Shown: piece by piece, positions 50,142-61,202 of the stretch
Layout of the letters: each line of letters starts with the position of its first letter
Numbering within the stretch: the stretch's first letter is position 1
Origin: Saxidomus purpurata
Lineage: Eukaryota; Mollusca; Bivalvia; Venerida; Veneridae
Direction of reading: 5' to 3'
Length of the DNA stretch: 64,000 nucleotides
Assembly: GCA_022818135.1 (NCBI GenBank)
Contig: JAFMSR010000028.1
Coordinates: 351,086-415,085, forward strand
The notes under the pieces: model-generated
Told to the model about the DNA's origin: nothing
Seen by the model: only the letters and a program-made list of their open reading frames with translations
Database searches by the model: none
Made by a program: the position numbers and the translations under genes

Positions 50142-50423
50142 GTATACCGGACGATCCGAAGAATGTGAAGTGTGCTAAAGAAAAAACTTCAGGCACAACA
50201 ATTTTTGTATTGTGGGACCCTGGAAACGACGGATGGCTTACACAGACGTTTATTCCTTGTATCAGAGAAGGAAATTGCGACTGGGATGAAAAAGATCCTA
50301 TCGAAGTAACACAATACACCTTTACAGATCTCAAACACTCGACAGTATATGACATAAAAATATTTGCTTGTAATAGCATAGGTAAATCAAAAGGCACAGG
50401 CGTGCTTCAAATAACAACAAAAG
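50142..50423 (+). CDS. Fibronectin type III exon, copy a (gene B)
   Basis: The acceptor TTTTTTCTTAG ends at 50141 and the donor GTATAC begins at 50424. The exon is phase 1-1 and encodes one FN3 domain of about 94 residues, the typical length. FN3 hallmarks visible are the N-terminal PDDPKNV entry, the B-strand tryptophan in FVLWDPGNDG, and the YTFTDLKHSTVYDIKIFACNS block matching the E-F strand consensus (tyrosine corner, L..x.Y.. pattern). The WDPGxDGG-type loop and single-exon phase 1-1 layout resemble FN3 domains of Ig/FN3 adhesion proteins such as nephrin-like or L1-like proteins; membership of those families is inference. Copy-specific residues include Trp in DGW and Cys in GNC. It is one of two nearly identical exons in a tandem duplication. 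Confidence 0.82.
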
Positions 50424-51274
50424 GTATACATTAATATTTATTTCAACATCTTCTTCCTATTGGATCTCATTAATCTATATTTATGCAGAGGTCTTTAGAA
50501 TGCAGTAGGAACGCAATTTACGAATTGCTGTAAAATGAGTAAACATTAAAGCTGGATTAAAATATATGTTACAAGAGGAATGAATTTCGGAACACATGGT
50601 TGATTTATTCTTGTATGTAAAATATACACTGCACGAAAGTTTAAAATTACCAAGTAAGGCAGCGACATCATGTAAAGTCAGTAGACAATAGTTGCGTCAG
50701 ATTAATTGTAAAATGTTTTGATGTTTGAAGTCGAAGGACTGTGCATGGTTTTACTTTGATAAACGTTCAAACAATCACTAATTCCAAGCCTTTGTAAATA
50801 TATTAAACTAAAAATGACGCTAAAATGTAGCCCCTTCAATTAAAGCAATATACAGTATCGTGTTAAAATCACTTTAAATTGCAAACGGAATGCACGATTC
50901 GTGAACGATACAAGGAAGTGTTGCAAAGTTACACGTGAGCACAGTCGATGGTTTTACTTTGAATGCAAATAAGGCTTTCGTTTGTTTTAAATTTTGCATT
51001 CAGCACCAACTTTGCAAAACAGCAATATAGAACATATAGAATTTCTTTATATGAACACTTTACAATACCGATCGATATTTTTATGAACAGGAAAACTTTG
51101 ACTTATCTGCTATTTCCACATTTATAAAATACTGTTATATGAGGAAGGTCCCATGCGGAATTAAAAACCTTCTGCAAGTTAAAGCTCCTCGTCCTCAGAA
51201 ACGACAACATGCTTACTAGTAGCAACCATAGCATTTTTGACAGTTTTGAAATTTACTTTTAACTGTTTTATTAG

Positions 51275-51556
51275 ATGTACCGGACGATCCGAAGAATGTG
51301 AAGTGTGCTGAGGAAAAGACTTCAGGCACAACAATTCTTGTATTGTGGGACCCTGGACACGATGGAGGGCTTACACAGACGTTTATTCCTTGTATCAGAG
51401 AAGGAAATGTCGACTGGGATGAAAAAGATCCTATCGAAGTAACACAATACACCTTTACAGATCTGAAACACTCGACAGTATATGACATAAAAATATTTGC
51501 TTGTAATAGCATAGGTAAATCAAAAGGCACAGGCGTGCTTCAAATAACAACAAAAG
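51275..51556 (+). CDS. Fibronectin type III exon, copy b (gene B)
   Basis: The acceptor TGTTTTATTAG ends at 51274 and the donor GTATAC begins at 51557. Length, phase (1-1) and sequence are nearly the same as the exon at 50142-50423. Counting by eye, 12 of 282 bases differ; seven residues change and all lie in the first part of the domain, while the last 46 or so residues are identical. This copy has the more canonical DPGHDGG loop and lacks the extra Cys of copy a. Both splice sites are intact. The two exons can be spliced in series to give tandem FN3 domains, or used as alternatives, without shifting the frame. No transcript evidence is available here. Confidence 0.82.
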
Positions 51557-52200
51557 GTATACATTAATATTTATTTCAACATCTTCTTCCTATTAGATCT
51601 CATTAATCTATATTTATGCAGAGGTCTTTAGAATGCAGTAGGAACGCAATTTACGAATTGCTGTAAAATGAGTAAACATTAAAGCTGGATTAAAATATAT
51701 GTTACAAGAGGAATGAATTTCGGAACACATGGTTGATTTATTCTTGTATGTAAAATATACACTGAACGAAAGTTTAAAATTATCAAGTGCAGCAACAGTC
51801 AAAGGCAGCGACATCATGTAAAGTCAGTAGACAATAGTTGCGTCAGATTAATTGTAAAATGTTTTGATGTTTGAAGTCGAAGGACTGTGCATGGTTTTAC
51901 TTTGATAAACGTTCAAACAATCACTAATTTCAAGCCTCTGTAAATATATTAAACTATAAATGACGCTAAAATGTAGCCACTTCAATTAAAGCAATATACA
52001 GTATCTTGTTAAAGTCACTTTAAAGTGCAAACGGAATGCACGATTCGTGAACGATACAAGGAAGTTTTGCAAATTTACACGTGAGCACAGTCGATGGTTT
52101 TACTTTGAATGCAAATAAGGCTTTCGTTTGTTTTAAATTTTGCATTCAGCACCAAGTATGCAAAACAGCAATATAAAACATATATAATTTATAGATGATA

Positions 52201-53970
52201 GTTGCGTTACATTAATTGTAAGATGTTTGATGTTTAATGTCAACGACATTATGTAAAGTAGACAATAGTTGCGATTTCGTTGTTTTAATTTTTCGTTCAA
52301 CATCAAATTTGCAACACAGAATATTTAATATAGAAAATGTTCGAATTAAGGTCCGTGTTGGTATCTTACTTGCTAAGCTAAAAACATAAAGGAACTATTT
52401 TCCCATATTGTGTTGGCGTTGTCCACCCGGATAGAATTTCATCAAAGTAAAATTAGGTATACAATAAACTAATACAACGGCAAATTTACAATTGTTGTCA
52501 ATATTGCCTTTGTCATTCCGCTTTAATATATTTACTTCTGTATTTAGTACAACTAGAATGTAATGCTCTGGAACCGGGTATCAAAATGGAATTGTAATTG
52601 GCTCAACTAATTCAATAATCACTCTTTCTTGTATCCAGTCCTACACCCGTGCCTACCCACCAGCAAAGCATAGAAGATTTTGCCAGATATTGAAATTGCT
52701 TCGTTTTCTTAAAGGTTAATTACTAAGACCAAATCGATTTTTTGACATCTAGAATGTTAACGGGCGTTCTCTCAGAAGGAAAATTATGACATACTGTATT
52801 GAATGTGACCAAATTGTGTAGAAAATTTGAGTTTAACGAAATAATTATGAAAACATATTTTGCCTTTTCAAAGTTGGTTTTCCGGTTTTCAAATATGTTT
52901 GTTATTTTCCAGAAATCTCCCAGAAAGAGGTTGTAAATAAGTTGTACATGAATAAGCATGTCTATCTTGAATTATGATTTAAAGCACTTCACTTCCAATG
53001 ATGTGCAACGTATATCTCTGACTGTTTACAACATGCAACAAAGCGAAAGTAGGACAAAAAGACCATCGAGGTCAATCTAAGGAAATACAACAACATTCAC
53101 TAATTTTTCTGCAGCAATATTTCAAACAGGGAAATACTCAACGGCTATTGTAAAGTTTAAGATGCCAGTTTTAAACTGTATTTCCCTGTTACAATTTAAG
53201 ATTTAAAAGAATTTCGATTTGGTCTTAGTAATGGACCTTTAAAAGGCTAGTCAAAATCTGTTTATATTTGGCAAAAGTAATCAAGCTTATAGTAAAAAAC
53301 ATGTACTTGAGAATTGAAAATTTAGAAAATATTTTTTTTTAGAAATGAGGTTATTCTGAAATATTTTTAACAGAAATATAAGAAATTTTGTTTTCTGAAT
53401 CTAAGGGAGCTGATTTAATCTAATGAAGTCTACAACAACTGTAAGATGCATAAAAATGAAGTATCTCATCAGAGAGGCTGCCCTTATTCGGTTATGACAC
53501 TTTTAAAGTGCTTGTTTTTTTCTGAAAAGGATTGTCAGAATGTGATTGTTATTTGTCACAAACAACCAACTTTGTATTTGAAACAACTGAAGATTTGTAA
53601 TCTCGATTTGTGCAAAAATGAGGCCCTTATGGGGTTGTCGTGCTATTCTTACATAATTATTCTATATAGAAATTCAAGAACTCATGTTGTCTGAAACTAG
53701 TAGTATTGATTGTATTTAAATTAGTACACCAATTACGTGCTTTGTGATTATAACGTGAAGGAAGAAATATTCCCCCGGAGAAATAACCCAAGTGGTGCGG
53801 TGAAATTTTAAAATTGTGTTTTTTTTCTGAAACAGACAAACCAACACACTTTGCATTTGTTCTGTTTCAGTTATCTGCCTCATTTGGCAGGGGATATAAA
53901 TTCGCCAAATTCACTTGTTAAAACGTTATTCAAATGTTCGAGCCGCTTAAATAACTGATAAACAATGACT
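52201..53970. other. After the FN3 array, nothing firm
   Basis: Shreds of the 1.1-kb unit (GATAGTTGCGTTACATTAAT, CAACATCAAATTTGCAA) persist to about 52330. Inverted TGTATTTCCCTG and GGGAAATAC..  words near 53130-53190 and the phrases AAGACCAAATCG (52727) and CGATTTGGTCTTAGTAATGG (53214) suggest a decayed TIR element at about 52715-53240. Confidence 0.4.
52713..53240. mobile_element. Possible 0.5-kb TIR element
   Basis: TTAATTACTAAGACCAAATC at 52716-52735 is inverted at 53216-53237, where the plus strand reads ATTTGGTCTTAGTAATGGAC, preceded by AAGG and TTAAAGG-type flanks. The spacing is about 520 bp, MITE-sized, and no ORF is conserved. Confidence 0.5.
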
Positions 53971-53974
53971 CGAT

Positions 53975-54030
53975 AAGCTACAAGCTTTCTTCACAATCGA
54001 GCTAAAATAAATTAGTATAAACTAAACTAA
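53975..54030 (+). repeat. Short dispersed repeat, copy 1
   Basis: CTACAAGCTTTCTTCACAAT, GAGCTAAAATAAATTAGTAT and AAACTAACTAAAC-like words match 63052-63110 in direct orientation over about 60 bp. Confidence 0.55.
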
Positions 54031-55982
54031 ACAATGGAACAAAAAGAGTGCCCCCGTGAAAGGTAAATCTAAAAAATAGTACACAAATAATGTTTTAATA
54101 TTTTCATGCAACTTGAATGATTAATCATGTGCCTCGTACATCTTTTCTTATGGTCAGTTTTTGCTTTGATGTACATATATACCCGGGTTTGAAGTAATGT
54201 GAATGTTACAGGAAGATACATAGTATAGTTAGGTATACATTACTTGTGACATGTCTGCGTTGTACATGTGTAGCGATATGAAGGCATTTTAGCAATTGAA
54301 ACTAGAAAAGTGTATATCGTACTCAGTTGTATGCTTAAAATAAAAAACCTATCCATGCTCTTCTACAGACGATCTTTACATAAATACACAACCTACACAT
54401 TCGGTTCCAACACGGTTTCAAGTGTTGTCCTCAGTCAAAATGATAGGATTCTACTTGTGAACATGTAACATAAAATATGTCATTAAAATTGTGTGTATAC
54501 CGCGGAAATGACCCACTCTTGAATGAATCCGTGTATACTCGATACAGCTGAGATAATTCAGTCAATGTATATTGACGATATTTTTTTTATACATTTAAAC
54601 ACTGTTATTGTAAAAAGAATAAAAAGCAAGCCTTCGAATGCTAGTTATGATATTGTAGTGATAACGATGACGGCTTGTCACATTAGCGACCAGTCACTCT
54701 ATACTCATTTGTAAAATGTTCGTTACTGGATGCACTTATGTATGTGTTCGGTTTAATAAAAAAACATATTTGCTATGCATACATAATGTTCTTTGTTGAA
54801 ATTAAAATTATAATTATATATATGTCAAAACAAAATTGACAGCTTTGAGCTTTGATGCTGAGCATATGGTTTACACGTGCACGTATAAATACGAAAATAT
54901 GTTGATATGTTAATACGAATTTATGTATAATAAGTATATGTTTGTCCATATTTAAATACTTTTAAACCGTTTTCTTTGTTCTTACATAATCTTATTTAGG
55001 TATTTAAAAGGTTTTATGTGTGTGATTTTGTGATTGATCAATTGGTTGATTTCTATCTCTAGATTCGTTTCGTTCTGGATCGCTAATCAGTCATGATTAA
55101 TTCATTGTAAATCGTGCGAACATCATGCATTTTGTTGGCCCGTATTGTTCATGCGTGTGCGTGTGCGTGTGCGTGTGTGTGTGTGTGTGTACGAAGTTAG
55201 ACGTAAACACTACATCACCTTTGGAGAAACCAGGATTACTTTGAAAGAAACATTTGCGTCAGAAAACAGTTCTTAAAACTTAAGTAGAATTCTTAACTAA
55301 ATAAGAAATATCAAAGATTTAAAAGGAAAATACGGAAGAAACCATAACTTTCCGCTGTTAACGCACACACTATTCATCTTTATAACTCAAGCACCTTATG
55401 TCAAGAGAACTGCCTGCTGTTGGCGAGCGAGCGTCATCCTCTAATGTTTGCCAGTCTCTTATATTTAACACTCACCTGTCAAATTTACAATGTACCTAGG
55501 CATTCTGGAGTTTTGAACCAACACTTCTTTTCTTTTATTGGCACATTTGCACCGAGGGCGTTCTAATTCTGGCTTAAATGTGACAATGCATGTTTAGATC
55601 CCAAGTCTGGGAAATCGAATAAAACTAGAAGTATGTAAAAAGATACACGGCGTTTGTAGGCTATGACGTGTTAATGACATTTGGTGCAAAACAACTGAAC
55701 ATAGTGACATGAACACAGACTATTTCTTTTTAATTGCATGAACGTTTGAATTATATTTACATAAAAGTGTACTTAGAACTTGTTTAGTAATGCAGAAAGA
55801 AAAAGTTTCTATCTTAGATTTTGCAATCAAGTGTCTCCCTTCGTCAAATATTGTTTATATGCGCATTCATTTCTGTAATGTATGATTAATTTTCAATAAA
55901 ATTGCATATGTCATAAATTTGTATATAATTCAGTCATAATTGGTGCAGTGATCCGTTTTCCGGAGGTGTAAAAACTTATCAA
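54031..55982. other. AT-rich stretch with a short microsatellite
   Basis: A compound GTGTGC/GT microsatellite lies at 55153-55190. No gene or transposon is recognised. Confidence 0.45.
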
Positions 55983-56278
55983 GAGTCGTATATAATTATT
56001 ATACAAATGTATACGGACGCCAGTGAATGTAAATAACCACGTACTAGTTTCCACGGTGTATATAAATTATTTAATATGTCATTCTTTTAAAGAACTACAG
56101 CATAAACTGAAATCGACGTATTTATGAACAGAGTCGTATATAACTATTATACAAATGTATACGGACGCCAGTGAATGCAAATAACCACGTACTAGTTTCC
56201 ACGGTGTATATAAATTATTTAATATGTCATTCTTTAAAAGAACTACAGCATAAACTGAAATCGACGTATTTATGAACA
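55983..56278 (+). repeat. Exact-looking 148-bp tandem duplication
   Basis: The unit GAGTCGTATATAA..TTTATGAACA at 55983-56130 is repeated at 56131-56278. Only three small differences were noticed (ATTATT/CTATTA, TGTAAAT/TGCAAAT, and a shifted TTTTAAA/TTTAAAA). It is a recent event. Confidence 0.85.
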
Positions 56279-56652
56279 GACAACCTCTATAAATAACTTT
56301 GAAATTTTCGAGGGACAATTTCATTTGTGAACTTCCGTTTGAGGAGAAAATGTTAATGTTTGTACAGTCATAATGAAGAAATGTGTGAAAACGGAATGGT
56401 GACTTCTAAAATGATTGAAATACACACGAACCGCGGAAAAAACTACTAGCTTTTAAAATTTTAACTATTTAATCAGCCCTCTTTGATATTTTTCATAAAG
56501 TTAAATATATTACGTGTAACTTGTAGTGAATTGGAAAGGTCAATTAATTGCTCACTGCTAACACAATTCGTTTTTAATTAACAAGACCTCATTAATTTTT
56601 TAGAAAATACAAATCTAAATTTTAGCTCTAGTTTGTCGTACTGTTTTTGCAG

Positions 56653-56826
56653 AAATGTTTATTTCATAAAATATTTAACTGTCAAGTGGCCAAATACAAA
56701 ATGTTAATTCACAACAGCGATTTTGATATAATTATGTGTATGCAGTCGTCCTATCGTCATTTAGAGATCACCCAATGTAATCACTGTGAGGAATTTGTTG
56801 AAAATTTAGACTGTTACACCATTTCA
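56653..56826 (+). CDS. Weak candidate exon, Cys-rich, phase 0-0
   Basis: The acceptor CTGTTTTTGCAG ends at 56652 and a GTATGT donor begins at 56827. Between them phase 0 is open for 58 codons and contains seven cysteines (KCLF, NCQ, MCMQ, QCNHCEE, DCYT). Flanking FN3 exons need phase 1, so it does not join them directly. No domain is recognised; a chance ORF between two fair splice sites is the simpler explanation. Confidence 0.12.
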
Positions 56827-56913
56827 GTATGTATGTTTAGCGTAACATACATGTATCACAGCCCCCTTAGCTAATCAAGATTATGTGAAGTTTTTAAAAT
56901 TATATTTTTGCAG

Positions 56914-56939
56914 GAAAAAGCGAAATAGAACGTGAATAA
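56914..56939 (+). CDS. Possible tail exon of gene B with early stop
   Basis: A strong acceptor (TATATTTTTGCAG ending at 56913) is followed, in the phase 1 that the FN3 exons require, by KSEIERE and a TAA at 56937-56939. The same frame then stays open for 39 further codons (56940-57056), rich in Gln, Asn, Ser and Glu (for example GSGEEQRNLQSGQNEG), before TAA at 57057-57059. That composition is unlike chance ORFs in this AT-rich DNA and looks like a cytoplasmic tail. Either the tail has been shortened by a point mutation to TAA, or a different acceptor is used. No transmembrane exon for gene B was found between 51.6 and 56.9 kb. Confidence 0.3.
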
Positions 56940-57059
56940 AATACAAGCCAACTGAACGAAAACAAAGAGTTTGGAAGCGGTGAGGAACAACGCAACTTAC
57001 AATCTGGCCAAAATGAAGGTTTAAGTTCTAGAAGTCAAACATCACATAATAACATGTAA

Positions 57060-59160
57060 AGCTTCAGCATACAGACTGAGAAGATGCAGTCATGTTGGAA
57101 AGACCGGGTACATGTAACTCCAACGCATCAAGCAGAACAATATATGGACGAAACAAATTGAGACCACGAGAGGGGGAAATGTAAATAAGATTTAGGATAG
57201 TTCACTTCATGAACACTGACAATTCAAGTATTTAATTAACAAACATCATACTGAGTTGCAAGGCAATGCTAAAAGAGGTAGAAGTTCAAACAATCCATTA
57301 TTCAAAGATAATAAATAGTAGATGTTGAGAAATCAGTTTATTCCAATAGACTTATACGCTAGATGTTTCGTTTCTCGAAAATGAAAGCGGCCCCAATCTT
57401 GAAATCTATTGAAAGCTGTAAACATACAACACCAACCTTCGTATTGCAACAAAAGGCAGATACTCTACTCTTCGCTGGTTATAAACAATTGGTTGCCTAG
57501 AACTTTGTTCACGTCACGCGGATGCACTGCATTTGTAATAATTTTTTGTGAAACTACATATACATATCCTAAAAGATTGGATGGCAAAAATGGAAAGCAC
57601 CTTTTTCTGCCCGAAAATCCTTTTAAAAGGCTAGAAAATGCCCAAATTAAGAATTTGAATACCTAAAATTATATGTCGGTAGCCTATACATGTATATAAT
57701 GAATTATAAGTGTTTTAATAAAATTGTTACTCATTTTATAAGATACGTATGTTGCAGCAGGGCTTTACATATAGCCTAAACAGCGATTCCTCTACCCCTT
57801 GAATTCCTTGACCACCAACGTATTTCTACCAAGTCGTGGTAAAGTTCATGTTGTGATAAACTATTGAATGAAAGTTGATCAGACCACTTTTATAATCACG
57901 AAAGGGTGCACGTCGCTCAATGAGTCAGTGAGACTAACTTGAGACAAATTGTTATATTAGCTATAGGTAATTTACCATTTGTTAGATACGCGAATGTTTA
58001 TCCTGTATTCTTGTATACATGTATTAAGCAATTCTCTTTACTGACGTTCTTTTCAGTGTGTTCAAATTTCTATGTTCATGTTTCCATATCCTTATGATAA
58101 TCGGCACAAATAAAGATTAAAAACGTTTCGAAGCGTTCTACTCATTCTCCTCGGTACCATCTTTAACCACTTAGTATGTAACAATATACGTAATGGCTAT
58201 GCAACAAAAGAATGGATAAAATAATAGCATTTTAACTGTGATTGATTGGAACAGATGCATACATTGAATATATATGTGTTCCCGTATGCATCAGAATTCG
58301 GACCCTGTTTGCACTGTATGTCAACCGATTCCTGAGAGCACGAAAGGTCGACGCACTGCTTACTGGACACGAAAATTTCACAGTTCCTGAATTGAACTGG
58401 TGTAATTGCTATCATTTTAAAGTTTAGTCTGTATGTTCAGGTTTTAGTGTTAAGTTAGATGGCAAATTGTATCTAACGGAAAATCAAGCAAAACTAGGCT
58501 ACAATTTCTTTTATTGTCTCAAGCCTTTTTGAATACGAAGGAAACTTCGTCTTCCATATTTATCCCCCTTAAAATGAAGTTTTCAGGGAGTACAATGTAT
58601 ACTGGAATCAACCCGTCGGTCGGTCCACTTTAATAACATAGGTTATTTGTGGAGCGAACTCCTTCAATTTTTCAAGATTGTATGCAAGGAATATCGTTAC
58701 GCATAATCACCATGAGTAGCAGAGATATGGAAAAAACGGAGTTTGTTTTCAATGAAATGAAATTTCTGAAACTGAACTGTAAAGCATTATCTACTTTAGC
58801 TCACCTTCAACTTATTTCTAATTATAATATACAATTACACAATTCACAAGTAAATAAAAATCAGTGAAAGATTTATGAAAACGTCAAAACATGTTGGTGT
58901 CAACAAGTACCGTAACTCTTGAATAGTAATTAGCAAATCCAGACTAAGTGTTTAACCTCTTTTACGCAATAATTAAATAATGCCATTTTCATTTCGGAAA
59001 ATTGGTTGCAACAGTCATTTAATTAATATATTGAGTTTCGGTATAACAAAATAATGTTTTAGAAGCACTGCGCGTGCGTGACTCCATGCTTATCTTGTAA
59101 GAAAGGGATAGTAAAACAAAAGGGGGAAAGGAAACCGCCTAGATCTTCGTTACAATTTCG
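57060..59160. other. Downstream of the possible gene B tail, nothing firm
   Basis: AATAAA occurs at about 58109. A repeat fragment with TTTATCCCCCTTAAAATGAAG, CGTCGGTCGGTCC and TTTGTGGAGCGAACTCC at 58560-58660 is related to the fragment near 34000. No other gene is recognised. Confidence 0.4.
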
Positions 59161-59410
59161 ATATTTGTATTTGAACGAGCGTTTGCAAAATGTCGTTCGT
59201 TACAGATAGTGTCTTACAGTGGCGCCTGCGTGTGGGTTCCCCGTGCACACGGTTTCTTTCGCGTGCAACACGAACGCTACACGCTTCACGGTTCAACTCG
59301 ATTAACCGTGTAGCCAATCAGAACTATGAATAAAACGTGTATCGTGCAGAACCGGGTATAACCGTGCAGCCAATCAAATAAGCACACTAACCGTGCAGCC
59401 AATCAACATC
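59160..59410. promoter_or_regulatory. CpG-richer patch with three CCGTGYAGCCAATCA motifs
   Basis: A 15-bp word containing a CCAAT box occurs at 59306-59320, 59362-59376 and 59391-59405. It lies next to a CpG-containing stretch (GGCGCCTGCGTG, TTTCGCGTGCAACACGAACG). Repeated CCAAT boxes are a known promoter arrangement. However, no gene start is recognised nearby and a repeat element is equally possible. Confidence 0.3.
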
Positions 59411-59788
59411 GAGATGATGTAGTCGGACATGTTAGGCAGATACAAATATGATTTACATCTGAGTACGATTATATTTGATAAAGTATGCCGAACTAAATGC
59501 CTTTGGTAAGAATTGGTAAGTGCTTCGGCAAATATATTCCATCTGTCTTGCAAAACAGAATAAATCAAGTGATGACATTGCTACATCTTTATAAAAGGCT
59601 ACCATTCACCTGGTCACCTCGTACCTTAGTCAACTCGTACCTTAGGACAGTAAAGGAAAGTCTGTGTATACGTACATTTTATAAATTTCACTTAGATTTT
59701 CAAATGATAATTCTCATAACTATATATATATTTTTAAATACCTATATTTCGTTTCTTTGTCATGAAATTTATTCCAGTTTATTTGAAA
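59411..59788. other. Nothing recognised
   Basis: The 59497-59808 ORF has no domain and is judged chance. Confidence 0.4.
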
Positions 59789-60497
59789 AATTTCGACTTC
59801 GAAGGTAAACCGATTCTGTAGGCTGATATTTTATAGTTGTCCACCTTCAGTGACAGTTATAGCGTAATTTATTTAGCGTTTCAGTGTGACCCCTTTAACA
59901 GATCTGAAACTGTATTTTATAACTGTCACACCTCTACGCCTAATTTTAATGTGACCCAATAGGCGGAAAGTGTAGTTTCAATATTGGGTATGTTACCTGC
60001 GCACAATACACAGTTAACCTAGTTCAAATAATAATTTTCCGCTTTAAGATGGAGAATTAAATATGTTTTTTAATGAAAACTTAAGATTTTGTGAAAATTC
60101 TCACCACTTTATTAAAATCTGAATGTTGAAACCTAAACATGCAAGTTTACACATACAGCATGATATGCCATTTATTTTTATATTTCTTCTGATTGATACA
60201 AGTGTGTAAATAGGAAAACGTAACTTAGAATTGAGTTAGTATCATTTTAAACTTAATCCTATCATGTTAAATCATAAATACATTCAAATATTGGATTTTA
60301 TTGCGTTTATAAGTGCCCGACAGAATTTTGTTGGGGATGTGTTCCCAGCTATTTGCACATCAAAGTGAGACGTAGAAGGCGGACAGCTGTAAAATGTCAA
60401 CCTGTAAAATTGGTTTGCCTTCGAAGTGGAAAGTGTGAGACTATGACAGTTATAAAATATCAGATCTGTGGAAGGGGTGGCACTGAAACTCCAAATT
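59789..60497. repeat. Inverted, rearranged pair of two-segment repeats
   Basis: Segment A (CTTCGAAGGTAAACC..GTTGTCCACCTTC, 59799-59846) and segment B (GTTTCAGTGTGACCCCTTTAACAGATC with TTATAACTGTCA, 59878-59929) both recur inverted at about 60375-60430 (A) and 60440-60490 (B). The order within the inverted copy is not a simple mirror image. The locus therefore contains at least two permuted or tandem copies of a mobile repeat. Confidence 0.6.
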
Positions 60498-61202
60498 AAT
60501 TAGGCTATAAATTTATTCCAGCGATACAACTTTTGTGCACATTAGCATTGTTGTACCTCATTGATAAATACAGTGAAAGCAGCAGAAATGCTTACTTGAT
60601 ATTTTTCTCAGATTCGCCGTGACATCATACTGACCAGCTAACCAATCAGATTATTAGGTCGCTTTCATTTCTCCATTCGGTAAAAGGTGAAAACTCGGTC
60701 TTTACCATTGACACATATGCACGTTTAACTTTATCTTAAATGAAACAAAAAGCTTTTAAAAACATTGGGAGATCGTCGTCTTCTTTCATTTCTAATCTTG
60801 GTTATTGTATTATTCAAACTTAGATAAATAGAGACCAGTGATGACAGTCGAGGAATCACCTTTCCCGAATGTAAATTATTTACCGGATGTGGGAAGCCAA
60901 GAATACAAGCAATTAATCTTTTATTTCATTGCAACTGTGCTTTTATTCATTGGAAACTGTAAACATGTCCGTCTTTCTTATTTATATCATGGCTACTGCA
61001 TATTTGTATAGGAAAACACTGTACTGCTTAGACTGCATGTGCTCTATCTGTAATATAGAACATGATCTATCTGAATTAGAGAACACTTCAGATTTTTTTT
61101 ATTGCCTAGATTTTTGTTTTACAATATTAATTTGGAAAAGTCTTAATCAGCCGGTCAAAAATAAAATAAAAAACAAATACACTTAAATGCTCCGGTATAT
61201 AT
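60498..61202. other. Nothing recognised
   Basis: AT-rich sequence. The ORF at 60929-61186 contains several Cys residues (LDCMCSICN) but no recognisable fold or convincing splice sites. Confidence 0.4.

Larger units (their letters stand above)
49463..52200 (+). repeat. Tandem duplication, units of about 1.1 kb, carrying the FN3 exons
   Basis: Units begin with the word GAG(C/G)AATGAATTT at 49463, 50575 and 51708 (spacings 1112 and 1133 bp). Units 1 and 2 each contain one FN3 exon; unit 3 is cut off near 52200 before an exon. The block from exon a to just before exon b is about 95-97% identical to the block from exon b onwards, whereas the sequence before exon a is more diverged from that before exon b. 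This points to an older repeat flanking one exon, then a recent unequal exchange that doubled it. Confidence 0.85.

Noticed and set aside
50017..50397. Minus-strand ORFs over the FN3 exons (also 51216-51530)
   Set aside because: They are antisense shadows of the FN3 exons, which have clear domains and splice sites on the plus strand.
52613..52690. Possible short terminal exon after CTTGTATCCAG
   Set aside because: The phase-1 frame closes after about 11 codons with no tail-like features; weaker than the 56914 candidate.
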